A stretch of DNA of 64,000 bases from Dactylosporangium siamense (GTDB taxonomy: Bacteria; Actinomycetota; Actinomycetes; Mycobacteriales; Micromonosporaceae). A program made the position numbers and the translations under genes. The stretch lies in the NCBI RefSeq assembly GCF_016862795.1, contig NZ_BONQ01000056.1, positions 1 through 64,000 of the forward strand. Direction: 5' to 3'. The notes under the pieces were generated by a model, which worked only from the letters and a program-made list of their open reading frames with translations, did no database searches and had not been told where the DNA came from. Position 1 is the first letter of the stretch, and each line of letters opens with the position of its first letter. Shown here piece by piece: positions 7,827 to 15,302 of this stretch.

Positions 7827-7870
7827 CCTCCTTGATTCGGGTCGTGCTAAGCGGCCCGTCCTTGGCCCGC
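7827..7870 (-). promoter_or_regulatory. Predicted CsrA-binding leader of flagellin 3
   Basis: The mRNA segment from 7870 to 7851 folds into a GC hairpin whose loop shows AAGGAC, so the ANGGA consensus is kept although the base at N differs from flagellins 1 and 2. The Shine-Dalgarno AAGGAGG at 7827-7833 contains a second ANGGA. The stem has one G-G mismatch, or can slip to a 4-bp GGCC stem. Confidence 0.5.
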
Positions 7871-7879
7871 TCGCTCAAG

Positions 7880-7906
7880 ACATCGGCGTCCCGGCCCGAG
7901 GGATGA
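7880..7906 (-). promoter_or_regulatory. Sigma-28-type promoter of flagellin 3
   Basis: On the minus strand: TCAT (7903-7906), a 15-base spacer, and GCCGATGT (7880-7887). Confidence 0.75.
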
Positions 7907-7949
7907 GGAATCTGCTGGAGAAATTTTCCGCAACGCAACTACTACGCGA

Positions 7950-7980
7950 AGAGACCCGGTTCCGTGGGAACCGGGTCTCT
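7950..7980 (-). terminator. Terminator after the downstream sigma gene
   Basis: A 14-bp perfect stem (7950-7963 with 7967-7980) has a 3-base loop, two bases after the stop codon of the sigma factor at 7983. It isolates the sigma operon from the flagellin promoters. Confidence 0.8.
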
Positions 7981-7982
7981 GG

Positions 7983-8849
7983 TCAGGCGTGGAACGGGAT
8001 GCCCAGCGGCGTGGTGTGCGCCAGCCTGGTGGTCAGGTTGCCCTGATCCGCGATCTGGTTGTAGTACGCCTCGCGCCGGCGGGCGATGCAGCCGCCGGCT
8101 CGCTCCTGCGCGGCCATCAGCTGCGGGTCGAGGTGGTTGTTGAGCCCGTCGCGCAGCAGCACGAGGGCCTCGGAGCGCAGCTGGCTGATCCGGCTCTCCG
8201 TCACGCCCAGCTCCCGGGCGATGTCGTTCATCGGGCGTTCGTCGAAGAAGTACGCCGTGATGACCTGTCGCAGCCGCTCCGGCAGTGCGCCGATCGCGTG
8301 GTGCAGGTAGCCGATCTTCTCGCGGTGCAGGATCAGGTCCTCCGGGCCCGGGGTGCGCTCGGGGACGAGGTCCTCGGCGGTGCCGGCGGTGAACCCCTGC
8401 AGCGACAGCACGACCGCGCGCTGCACGTCCTCGCCGATCGCCTTGAGCTCCTCGGGTGCCACGCCGAGCGCCGCGGCCAGCTCCGCCTGGGTCGGGGTGC
8501 GGCCGAGGGTGGCGGTGAGCTCCTGCTGGGTGGTTTCGACCTTGCGGGCGCGGGTGCGGACGGATCGGCTGGCCCAGTCCAGGCCGCGCAGCTCGTCGAG
8601 GAGGGCGCCGCGGATGCGGGTGGTGGCGAAGCTGCCGAAGGGGATGCCGCGGCTGGGGTCGAAGCCCTTCGCGGCGTGTGCGAGCGCCGCCATGCCGGCC
8701 GAGACGAGGTCCTCACGGGACACGTGCGACGGCAGGCGGTTGAGCATCTCGCGGACGAGATGCCCGACGAGCGGCAGGTGCGCGCGGACGAGGTCCTCGC
8801 GCTCGCGGGCGGTGGTGCTGTGGAGCGTGTGGGTGGCGGTGGTGGTCAC
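7983..8849 (-). CDS. FliA/WhiG-family sigma-28 factor, paralogue A
   Basis: This 288-aa RNA polymerase sigma factor has region 2 (HLVREMLNRLPSHVSREDLV, then FGSFATTRIRGALLDELR), region 3 (TTQQELTATLGRTPTQAELA) and region 4 with the helix-turn-helix VTESRISQLRSEALVLL. This is the FliA/WhiG type that reads GCCGAT -10 boxes. I chose GTG at 8849 because AGAGG lies just upstream and the start context is identical in the paralogue; the open frame to 8933 gives an unlikely Cys-rich leader. It is second in an operon after paralogue B (gap 118 bp). Bases 8287-8714 are identical to 9302-9729 of the paralogue. Confidence 0.93.
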   Translation of the reverse strand: MTTTATHTLHSTTAREREDLVRAHLPLVGHLVREMLNRLPSHVSREDLVSAGMAALAHAAKGFDPSRGIPFGSFATTRIRGALLDELRGLDWASRSVRTRARKVETTQQELTATLGRTPTQAELAAALGVAPEELKAIGEDVQRAVVLSLQGFTAGTAEDLVPERTPGPEDLILHREKIGYLHHAIGALPERLRQVITAYFFDERPMNDIARELGVTESRISQLRSEALVLLRDGLNNHLDPQLMAAQERAGGCIARRREAYYNQIADQGNLTTRLAHTTPLGIPFHA

Positions 8850-8967
8850 GGCAACCTCTTCGTGGCAGGAGTGGGTCTTCGTGGGCCGGAGAACTCCCGG
8901 CAAGATCCAGCCTCTGTCACTTTGGGTACACAACTGGTCGCGCTTGGTTGCTAACTGGTTGTTGTCC

Positions 8968-9861
8968 TCAAGCCGCGTCGGGCAGCCCGATCACCGGCCC
9001 GGTGGTCGGCATCCCGAGCGCCGTGGTGTGCGCCAGCCGCGCGCTGAGGTCGCCCTGGCGCGCGATCTGGCTGTAGTACGCCTCGCGCCGGCGGGCCACG
9101 CAGCCGTTGCCCCGTTCCTGCGCGGCCACCATCAGCTGCGGGTCGAGGTGGTTGTTGAGCCCGTCGCGCAGCAGCACGAGGGCCTCGGAGCGCAGCTGGC
9201 TGATCCGCGACTCGGTGACGCCCAGCTCGGCGGCGATGTCGGTCATCGGCCGCTCCTGGAAGAAGTACGCGGTGACGACGTGCCGCAGCCGCTCCGGCAG
9301 CGCGCCGATCGCGTGGTGCAGGTAGCCGATCTTCTCGCGGTGCAGGATCAGGTCCTCCGGGCCCGGGGTGCGCTCGGGGACGAGGTCCTCGGCGGTGCCG
9401 GCGGTGAACCCCTGCAGCGACAGCACGACCGCGCGCTGCACGTCCTCGCCGATCGCCTTGAGCTCCTCGGGTGCCACGCCGAGCGCCGCGGCCAGCTCCG
9501 CCTGGGTCGGGGTGCGGCCGAGGGTGGCGGTGAGCTCCTGCTGGGTGGTTTCGACCTTGCGGGCGCGGGTGCGGACGGATCGGCTGGCCCAGTCCAGGCC
9601 GCGCAGCTCGTCGAGGAGGGCGCCGCGGATGCGGGTGGTGGCGAAGCTGCCGAAGGGGATGCCGCGGCTGGGGTCGAAGCCCTTCGCGGCGTGTGCGAGC
9701 GCCGCCATGCCGGCCGAGACGAGGTCCTCGCGGGACACGTGCGCGGGCAGCCGGCCGAGCATCTCGCGCACCAGGTGCCCCACCAGGGGCAGGTGGCTGC
9801 GCACGGCGGCGTCGAGCTCGGCGGCGCTGAACGAGGTCTGGGCTTCGGTGCTGACGGTCAC
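8968..9861 (-). CDS. FliA/WhiG-family sigma-28 factor, paralogue B
   Basis: This 297-aa sigma factor has the same domain order as its neighbour: region 2 with FGSFATTRIRGALLDELR, region 3, and the region 4 helix-turn-helix VTESRISQLRSEALVLL. It differs in the first 40 residues (VTVSTEAQTSFSAAELDAAV) and in the C-terminal tail (LGMPTTGPVIGLPDAA). The start is the GTG at 9861 with AGAGG upstream. A 29-bp stretch covering the start region (9857-9885) is identical to 8845-8873 of the paralogue. It is transcribed away from flgN. Either paralogue could drive the sigma-28-type promoters listed here; whether one serves sporulation (WhiG role) and one motility (FliA role) cannot be told from sequence. 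Confidence 0.93.
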   Translation of the reverse strand: MTVSTEAQTSFSAAELDAAVRSHLPLVGHLVREMLGRLPAHVSREDLVSAGMAALAHAAKGFDPSRGIPFGSFATTRIRGALLDELRGLDWASRSVRTRARKVETTQQELTATLGRTPTQAELAAALGVAPEELKAIGEDVQRAVVLSLQGFTAGTAEDLVPERTPGPEDLILHREKIGYLHHAIGALPERLRHVVTAYFFQERPMTDIAAELGVTESRISQLRSEALVLLRDGLNNHLDPQLMVAAQERGNGCVARRREAYYSQIARQGDLSARLAHTTALGMPTTGPVIGLPDAA

Positions 9862-9953
9862 GGCAACCTCTTCGTGGCAGGAGTTGGTCGAGAACCAGGC
9901 TCGGTGGCCACGGGTGCAGGTCGCGGTGACGCAAAGTTGCGGGGAGGTTGTAC

Positions 9954-9980
9954 TCAACCCTCGTATCGACCTGCCGACCT
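9954..9980 (+). promoter_or_regulatory. Sigma-28-type promoter of the flgN-flgK-flgL-fliW-csrA operon
   Basis: TCAA (9954-9957), a 15-base spacer, and GCCGACCT (9973-9980). The -10 has one change from GCCGATCT. The site lies 45 bases before the chosen flgN start and 93 bases from the divergent sigma gene. Confidence 0.7.
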
Positions 9981-10024
9981 ATGTGGGTGAAGCGATCGAT
10001 GACGTGGTGAAGGGCGGCACACGC

Positions 10025-10507
10025 ATGGGGCTGGCGGACCTCGCGAGCATCCTGTGGCGCGAGCGGGAGATGCTGGAGCTGCTGCTGTTCAAGCTCGAGG
10101 AGGAGCAGCTCGTCCTCGCGGGCGGACGCACCCGCTGGCTCGCGCACGCCACCCGTGAGGTCGAGGTCGTCCTGGAGGAGATCCGGCGCACGGAGGTCGT
10201 CCGCGCGGCGGAGGTCGAGGCGATCGGCGCCTCCCTCGGGCTCGGCCCGAACCCGAGCCTCACCCAGCTCGCCGAGGCCTCCCCGGCGCCGTGGTCAGAC
10301 CTGCTCAACCAGCACCGGATGGCGTTCCTGACGCTGACCGCCGAGGTCAGCGCGCTCGCCGAGGCCAACCGCGACATCCTCACCACCGGCGCGCGGGCCG
10401 CCCGCGAGACGATGCTGGCCGTCGCCGGATCCGTCGAGACCTACGGGCGGCGGGGGCAGACCGTCGGTTCGACCCCCCGCAACCGGCTGATTGACGAGGC
10501 GATGTAG
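10025..10507 (+). CDS. flgN: Flagellar hook-filament junction chaperone FlgN
   Basis: This 160-aa all-helical protein has an N-terminal coiled coil (WREREMLELLLFKLEEEQLV) and a second long helix (AFLTLTAEVSALAEANRDIL), matching FlgN, the cytoplasmic export chaperone of FlgK and FlgL. The family call rests on fold-like pattern and position directly before flgK. I chose ATG at 10025 because AAGGGCGG lies upstream. In-frame GTGs at 10004 and 10007 are alternatives, and the long upstream frame overlaps the divergent sigma gene. The flgK start follows its stop with no spacer. Confidence 0.85.
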   Translation: MGLADLASILWREREMLELLLFKLEEEQLVLAGGRTRWLAHATREVEVVLEEIRRTEVVRAAEVEAIGASLGLGPNPSLTQLAEASPAPWSDLLNQHRMAFLTLTAEVSALAEANRDILTTGARAARETMLAVAGSVETYGRRGQTVGSTPRNRLIDEAM

Positions 10508-11905
10508 ATGAGCACCTTCTCCGGCCTGAACAGCGCGCTGTCCGCCCTTTACGCGCAGCGCCGGGCGCTGGACATCACCGGCCAGAACGTCGCCAACGTC
10601 AACACCGAGGGCTACTCGCGGCAGCGGGTGGAGCTCTCCCCGGTCGAGAACGTGACCGAACCGGCCCGTTACTCGCTGTCCACCGGTGTCGGCGACGGCG
10701 TCAGGATCACCGGCGTCACCCGGCTGCACAACGAGTTCATGACCAACCGCACCCGGTCCGAGCACGGACTCAACGAGTACCTGCAGGCGCACAAGACCGT
10801 CTACGCCAACATCGAGCAGGCGCTCGGCGAGCCCAGCGACAGCGGCCTGCAGGCGCAGCTGTCGGAGTACTGGTCCGCCTGGTCCGACGTGGCCAACCGC
10901 CCCGGCGACACATCCGCCCGCACCGCGCTGCTCTCCCGCGCCAACACGGTCGCCGGCACGATGCGCACCACCCGCGCCAACCTCGGCGAGCTCTACACCG
11001 CCACCCGTGAACAGCTCGGCGCGGACGTCAACGTGGTCAACCAGACCACTGCGGGCATCGCCGACCTCAACGCCCGGATCTCCCTGGCCGGAGTCGCGGG
11101 CATGCCGACCAACGAGCTGTCCGACAAGCGCGACCAGCTGGTGCTGCGGTTGTCGGAGCTGACCGGCGCGACCGCCCGGACCAGACCGGACGGCAGCACC
11201 GACGTCCTGCTCGCCGGCGCCGTGATCGTGCAGGGTGACACGGTGCGCCAGTTGGAGGCGGTCGGCTCGCCCACCGTCGACGGGCGGGCCGCCGCACCAC
11301 CACAGGTGCAGTTCGTCGGCGGCGCCGTCGCCTCCATCACCAACGGCAAGATCGCCTCGCGGCTGGAGGCGCTCACCAAGACCATCCCGGACGCGGTGCA
11401 GGGCCTCGACAACGTCGCCGGCCTGCTCGTCTCGGCCGTCAACGCGCAGCACGCCCAGGGCTTCGACATCACCGTGGTGCCGCCGAGCACGGTCCCCACC
11501 CCGGTGCAGGGCGGCGCCTTCTTCTCGGGCACGGACGCCCGGACCATCGGCGTGGCGATCAGTGACCCGAGCAAGGTCGCCGCTTCCAGCACGGCCGTCA
11601 ACCCGTTCCAGGGCGACAACGCGATCGCGATGGCGGACCTGGCGAAGGAACCGAACGGCGCCGACGTCAGGTACCGCAACTTCGTGGTGGACACCGGCAT
11701 CGCGGCGCAGACGATCAACCGGCGCGCCGACGCGCAGCAGGTCATCTCCGACGACGTGACCTCGGCGGAGCAGGCCGAGTCCGGCGTCAGCCTGGATGAG
11801 GAGATGACCAACATGCTGCAGTTCCAGCGGGCGTACGAGGCGGCGGCGAAGGTCATCTCGGTGGTCGACACCACGTTGGACACGCTGATCAACATGAAAC
11901 GGTAG
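10508..11905 (+). CDS. flgK: Flagellar hook-associated protein 1 FlgK
   Basis: This 465-aa protein begins MSTFSGLNSALSALYAQRRA with the rod/hook signature GQNVANVNTEGYSRQRVEL. It ends with the conserved FlgK C-terminus LDEEMTNMLQFQRAYEAAAK and VVDTTLDTLINMKR. FlgK forms the first junction zone between hook and filament outside the cell. Length is slightly under that of enterobacterial FlgK, consistent with a reduced middle domain. Its ATG abuts the flgN stop (TAG ATG), so the two are co-translated. Confidence 0.95.
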   Translation: MSTFSGLNSALSALYAQRRALDITGQNVANVNTEGYSRQRVELSPVENVTEPARYSLSTGVGDGVRITGVTRLHNEFMTNRTRSEHGLNEYLQAHKTVYANIEQALGEPSDSGLQAQLSEYWSAWSDVANRPGDTSARTALLSRANTVAGTMRTTRANLGELYTATREQLGADVNVVNQTTAGIADLNARISLAGVAGMPTNELSDKRDQLVLRLSELTGATARTRPDGSTDVLLAGAVIVQGDTVRQLEAVGSPTVDGRAAAPPQVQFVGGAVASITNGKIASRLEALTKTIPDAVQGLDNVAGLLVSAVNAQHAQGFDITVVPPSTVPTPVQGGAFFSGTDARTIGVAISDPSKVAASSTAVNPFQGDNAIAMADLAKEPNGADVRYRNFVVDTGIAAQTINRRADAQQVISDDVTSAEQAESGVSLDEEMTNMLQFQRAYEAAAKVISVVDTTLDTLINMKR

Positions 11906-11916
11906 AGGGGGAACGG

Positions 11917-12807
11917 ATGCCCGGCTTCCGCGTCACGGAACGGTCCATGGCCAGCAACACGCTGGCGAACCTGCAGGTCAACCTCTCACGCAACCAGCAG
12001 CTGCAGGAGCAGCTCTCCAGCGGCAAGCTCATCACCAAGGCGTCGGACTCGCCCGGCGGCGCGGTGATCGCGATGCAGCACCGGGCGGACATGGAGACGC
12101 TCAACCAGTACTCCCGCAACGCCGACGACGGCATCGGCTGGCTGAACATGGCCGACACCGCGCTGCAGAGCGCGTCAACGCAGATGAACAAGGCCCGCGA
12201 GCTGGTGCTCTCCGGGCTGTCGAGCGGCGCGGCCGGCAGCGCGGAGGCGCGGGAGGCGATCGCCCTGGAGGTCGAGAACCTGCGCGACTCGATGATCAAC
12301 CTGTCGAACACCACGTTCCTCGACCGGCCGGTCTTCGGTGGCAGCACCCCCGGCGCCATCGCCTACGACAAGAACGGCGACTTCCAGGGCGATGACGGGA
12401 AGATCAACCGGACGATCAGCGGCAACGCCACCGTCCGGGTCGACACCAGCGGCGACGATGTCTTCGGCGCCGGCAACGGCAACGTCTTCAAGCTGCTCGG
12501 CCAGATCGCCGACGACCTGCGCAACAACCCCGCGGGGCTGCAGACCGACCTGGCCGGGGTCGACACGGCGCAGAAACGCATCCAGGCGGGCCTGTCCGGG
12601 GTAGGGTCCAGATCGAATCAGCTGTCCGAAATGCAACAAACAGCCCAGAACAGGGTGCTCGATCTGCGGGCGCAGCTCTCCGACGTCGAAGACATCGACC
12701 TGCCCAAGACGATCACCGAACTCGCTCTGCAGCAGACCGCCTACCAGGCCGCGCTCGCCGCCACCGCGAAGGTGATCCAGCCGTCGCTGGTCGACTTCCT
12801 GCGGTAG
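11917..12807 (+). CDS. flgL: Flagellar hook-associated protein 3 FlgL
   Basis: This 296-aa flagellin-like junction protein has N-terminal LANLQVNLSRNQQLQEQLSS and KASDSPGGAVIAMQHRADM, and C-terminal ITELALQQTAYQAALAATAK ending QPSLVDFLR. FlgL assembles between FlgK and the flagellin filament. ATG at 11917 has AGGGGG eight bases upstream and lies 11 bp after flgK. No D3-like insertion is seen. Confidence 0.94.
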   Translation: MPGFRVTERSMASNTLANLQVNLSRNQQLQEQLSSGKLITKASDSPGGAVIAMQHRADMETLNQYSRNADDGIGWLNMADTALQSASTQMNKARELVLSGLSSGAAGSAEAREAIALEVENLRDSMINLSNTTFLDRPVFGGSTPGAIAYDKNGDFQGDDGKINRTISGNATVRVDTSGDDVFGAGNGNVFKLLGQIADDLRNNPAGLQTDLAGVDTAQKRIQAGLSGVGSRSNQLSEMQQTAQNRVLDLRAQLSDVEDIDLPKTITELALQQTAYQAALAATAKVIQPSLVDFLR

Positions 12808-12838
12808 GCCGCGCCGCAAGCACACACGTGAGGAATCC

Positions 12839-13261
12839 ATGAGCGTCGCGACTGTGGGACACCCAGAGACCACCACGCTGCCGGTGATCGACTTCGTAGC
12901 GCCGATGCCGGGCTTCCCGGACGACCGCCGGTTCGTGCTGGTCCGCCTCGAGGACACCGGCATGCTGTACGCGCTGACCTCGGTCGACTCGGCCGGCCTG
13001 CGGTTCCTCGTGGTGCCGCCGGCGCAGTTCTTCCCCGACTACGCGCCGGAGATCGACGACGACGCGCTCGCCGCCCTCGGCGTCAGCGACGGCGAGGACC
13101 TGCTGGTCCTGCTCGTCGTCACCGCCGGCGACGGGGTCGAGGACGCCACCGTCAACCTGATGGCGCCGATCGTGCTCGACCAGCGCAGCCGCCGCGCCGT
13201 GCAGCTGGTCCTGAGCCGCAGTGGCCTGTCGGTGCGCCAGAAGCTCGTCGTCGTCGCCTGA
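12839..13261 (+). CDS. fliW: Flagellar assembly factor FliW
   Basis: This 140-aa protein matches FliW. It has the early [20 protein letters not shown] segment, then [20 protein letters not shown] and [20 protein letters not shown], the typical C-terminal beta-rich core. In Bacillus, FliW binds both flagellin and CsrA: free FliW sequesters CsrA so flagellin mRNA is translated, and secretion of flagellin releases FliW. ATG at 12839 has GAGGA upstream. The neighbouring csrA and the ANGGA-bearing flagellin leaders make the same switch likely here. Confidence 0.94.
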   Translation: MSVATVGHPETTTLPVIDFVAPMPGFPDDRRFVLVRLEDTGMLYALTSVDSAGLRFLVVPPAQFFPDYAPEIDDDALAALGVSDGEDLLVLLVVTAGDGVEDATVNLMAPIVLDQRSRRAVQLVLSRSGLSVRQKLVVVA

Positions 13262-13332
13262 TCGGGTCTTCGCCATCGGCGGAACCGGCATATCGGGTAC
13301 TGTTCGCGTATCGCCCAGCGAAGGAGCGGCTT

Positions 13333-13575
13333 GTGCTCGTCCTGACCCGACGTCCCGGAGAAAGCGTGATGGTCGGTGACGACGTCGTCGTCACGGTGCT
13401 CGACGTGCGTGGCGACGTGGTGCGGTTGGGCATCAAGGCGCCGCGCAGCATCCAGGTCCACCGCGAAGAGGTCTACCGCGAGCTGCAGAAGGTCAACCGT
13501 GAGGCCGCGTCGCCCAGCGACGTCGCCGTGCGGGCCCTGAGCCGCATGCTCCGCGCCGACGTCGAGCAGCAGTAG
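13333..13575 (+). CDS. csrA: Translational regulator CsrA
   Basis: This 80-aa protein begins [20 protein letters not shown], the invariant CsrA beta-1 RNA-binding strand, followed by [20 protein letters not shown] and [11 protein letters not shown] with the conserved RNA-contacting Arg region. CsrA dimers bind ANGGA motifs and block ribosome access. The gene lies 71 bp after fliW; GTG at 13333 has AAGGAG 8 bases upstream. Its tail beyond residue 60 is longer than in E. coli CsrA, which is common in Gram-positive homologues. Confidence 0.95.
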   Translation: MLVLTRRPGESVMVGDDVVVTVLDVRGDVVRLGIKAPRSIQVHREEVYRELQKVNREAASPSDVAVRALSRMLRADVEQQ

Positions 13576-13593
13576 CGGGTTAAACCCGACTTC

Positions 13594-13620
13594 TCAGGAC
13601 TTCCCCGCCGATGCCGATAG
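13594..13620 (+). promoter_or_regulatory. Sigma-28-type promoter of the chemoreceptor gene
   Basis: TCAG (13594-13597), a 15-base spacer, and GCCGATAG (13613-13620). The -10 is close to the ideal GCCGATAA. It lies 34 bases before the ATG at 13655. A TAAA at 13581 is too far away to serve as the -35. Confidence 0.65.
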
Positions 13621-13654
13621 GCCCGATGGGTAACGCCTCGAGAAGGGCACGTCC

Positions 13655-15256
13655 ATGGCCGCACTGCGCGGATGGGTACGAAACCGGCCGATCGTCGCCA
13701 AGCTCGGCGCGATCTTCATCGTTTCCCTCCTCACCGTCGTCGCGCTGCTCCTCGTCGGAGTCCGGGCGCTGTCCGACGGCGAGGAACGGGCCCGCCAGCT
13801 GGAGCAGGTCGGCCAGCTGACCAGGCAGACCCTCGAGGCGGACATGGCGCACGACGCCATCCGCGGCGACGTGCTCCGCATGCTCCTGGCCGCCTCCCGC
13901 GGCGGCGACGTCAGCGCCGAGGCCGCCGAGGTCAAGGCCGACCTCGCCGACCACAGCGCGATCCTCGGCGGGGTCGTCACCACCTTCACCGCGCCGGCCA
14001 TGGACGCCTCCGTCCAGGCGGCCGCGCGGATCGTCGCCCCGGCCATCGCGAACTACATCGACCTCGCCGGGCAGACCGTCACGGCCGCGATCGGCGGCGA
14101 CCGCGCTCCCGCCTCGTACGCCGCCTTCCAGACCGCCTTCTCCGAGGTGGAGGAGAAGCTGCCCGGCGTCAGCGACGCGCTCGAACAGGTCGCCGCGGCC
14201 GCCTCGAAGTCCGTGGGCGACGAGCGCGACCGGGCCGTGGTGATGCTCTCCACCGCCGGCCTCATCGGCCTGCTGCTCACCGCCGCGATCAGCTGGCTCG
14301 TCACGCGCGGCATCATCGTGCCGCTGCGGGACGTGTCGGTCGTGCTCAACGGCATGGCCGAGGGCGACCTCTCGCACACCTCGAAGGTCGACTCCACCGA
14401 CGAGGTCGGCCGGATGGCCCGCGACCTCAACCGGGCCATCGGCAGCGTCCGCGGCACCGTGCAGTCCCTGTCCACGTCGGCGCGCACCGTCGCCGCCTCC
14501 GCCGACGAACTGTCCGGCGCGTCGCAGCGGATCGTCTCCGCCGCCGCGCTCGCCAGCGACCGGGCCGGCGCCGCCAACCACGCCGCCGGCGAGGTCTCGC
14601 AGAACGTCGACACCCTGGCGTCGGCGAGCGAGGAGATGGGCGGCTCGATCGCGGAGATCTCCCGCAACGCCAACGACGCGCTGCGGGTCGCCGGCGACGC
14701 GGTCGCCATGGCCGACCAGACCAACACGATGATGTCCCGCCTGGGCGCCTCCTCCGTCGAGATCGGCAACGTGGTCAAGGTGATCACCTCGATCGCCGAA
14801 CAGACCAACCTGCTCGCCCTCAACGCCACCATCGAGGCCGCCCGCGCCGGCGACGCGGGCAAGGGCTTCGCGGTCGTCGCCGGCGAGGTCAAGGAGCTCG
14901 CCCAGGAGACCGCCCGGGCCACCGACGACATCAGCGGCCGCGTCGAGCAGATCCAGGCCGACACCGACCGGGCCATCGAGGCGATCAGCGAGATCGGCTC
15001 GATCATCGCCCGCATCAACGACTTCCAGGTCACCATCGCCAGCGCCGTCGAGGAGCAGACCGCCTCCACCCAGGAGAGCAGCCGGACCGTCACGGACGTG
15101 GCCACCCGCACCGGCGAGATCGCCGCCACCATCGCCGACATCGCCGACGTGGCCAACCGCAACACCGCCGAGGCCGACACCTCGCTGACCGCGGCCCGCC
15201 AGCTCGCCGGCATGGCCGAGGACATGAACGCCCTGGTGGCCCGTTTCCGTTTCTGA
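13655..15256 (+). CDS. Methyl-accepting chemotaxis protein
   Basis: This 533-aa chemoreceptor has a first membrane segment (about 15-35, [17 protein letters not shown]), an extracellular helical sensor of about 160 residues, and a second membrane segment (about 195-217, [18 protein letters not shown]). HAMP follows (about 218-270, [20 protein letters not shown]), then the cytoplasmic signalling domain with the highly conserved hairpin tip [20 protein letters not shown] and [20 protein letters not shown]. It would control CheA activity and flagellar rotation. A sigma-28-type promoter places it in the flagellar regulon. The sensor domain resembles 4-helix-bundle types, so the ligand cannot be predicted. 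Confidence 0.94.
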   Translation: MAALRGWVRNRPIVAKLGAIFIVSLLTVVALLLVGVRALSDGEERARQLEQVGQLTRQTLEADMAHDAIRGDVLRMLLAASRGGDVSAEAAEVKADLADHSAILGGVVTTFTAPAMDASVQAAARIVAPAIANYIDLAGQTVTAAIGGDRAPASYAAFQTAFSEVEEKLPGVSDALEQVAAAASKSVGDERDRAVVMLSTAGLIGLLLTAAISWLVTRGIIVPLRDVSVVLNGMAEGDLSHTSKVDSTDEVGRMARDLNRAIGSVRGTVQSLSTSARTVAASADELSGASQRIVSAAALASDRAGAANHAAGEVSQNVDTLASASEEMGGSIAEISRNANDALRVAGDAVAMADQTNTMMSRLGASSVEIGNVVKVITSIAEQTNLLALNATIEAARAGDAGKGFAVVAGEVKELAQETARATDDISGRVEQIQADTDRAIEAISEIGSIIARINDFQVTIASAVEEQTASTQESSRTVTDVATRTGEIAATIADIADVANRNTAEADTSLTAARQLAGMAEDMNALVARFRF

Positions 15257-15302
15257 CCGAATCGCCAGACGTTACCGTCCGTTACGCCCGAGACTTGACA
15301 TC

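Noticed and set aside
13580-13605. TAAA at 13581-13584 as the -35 of the chemoreceptor promoter
   Set aside because: It lies 28 bases from the GCCGATAG box; the conserved spacing is 15, where TCAG is found instead.
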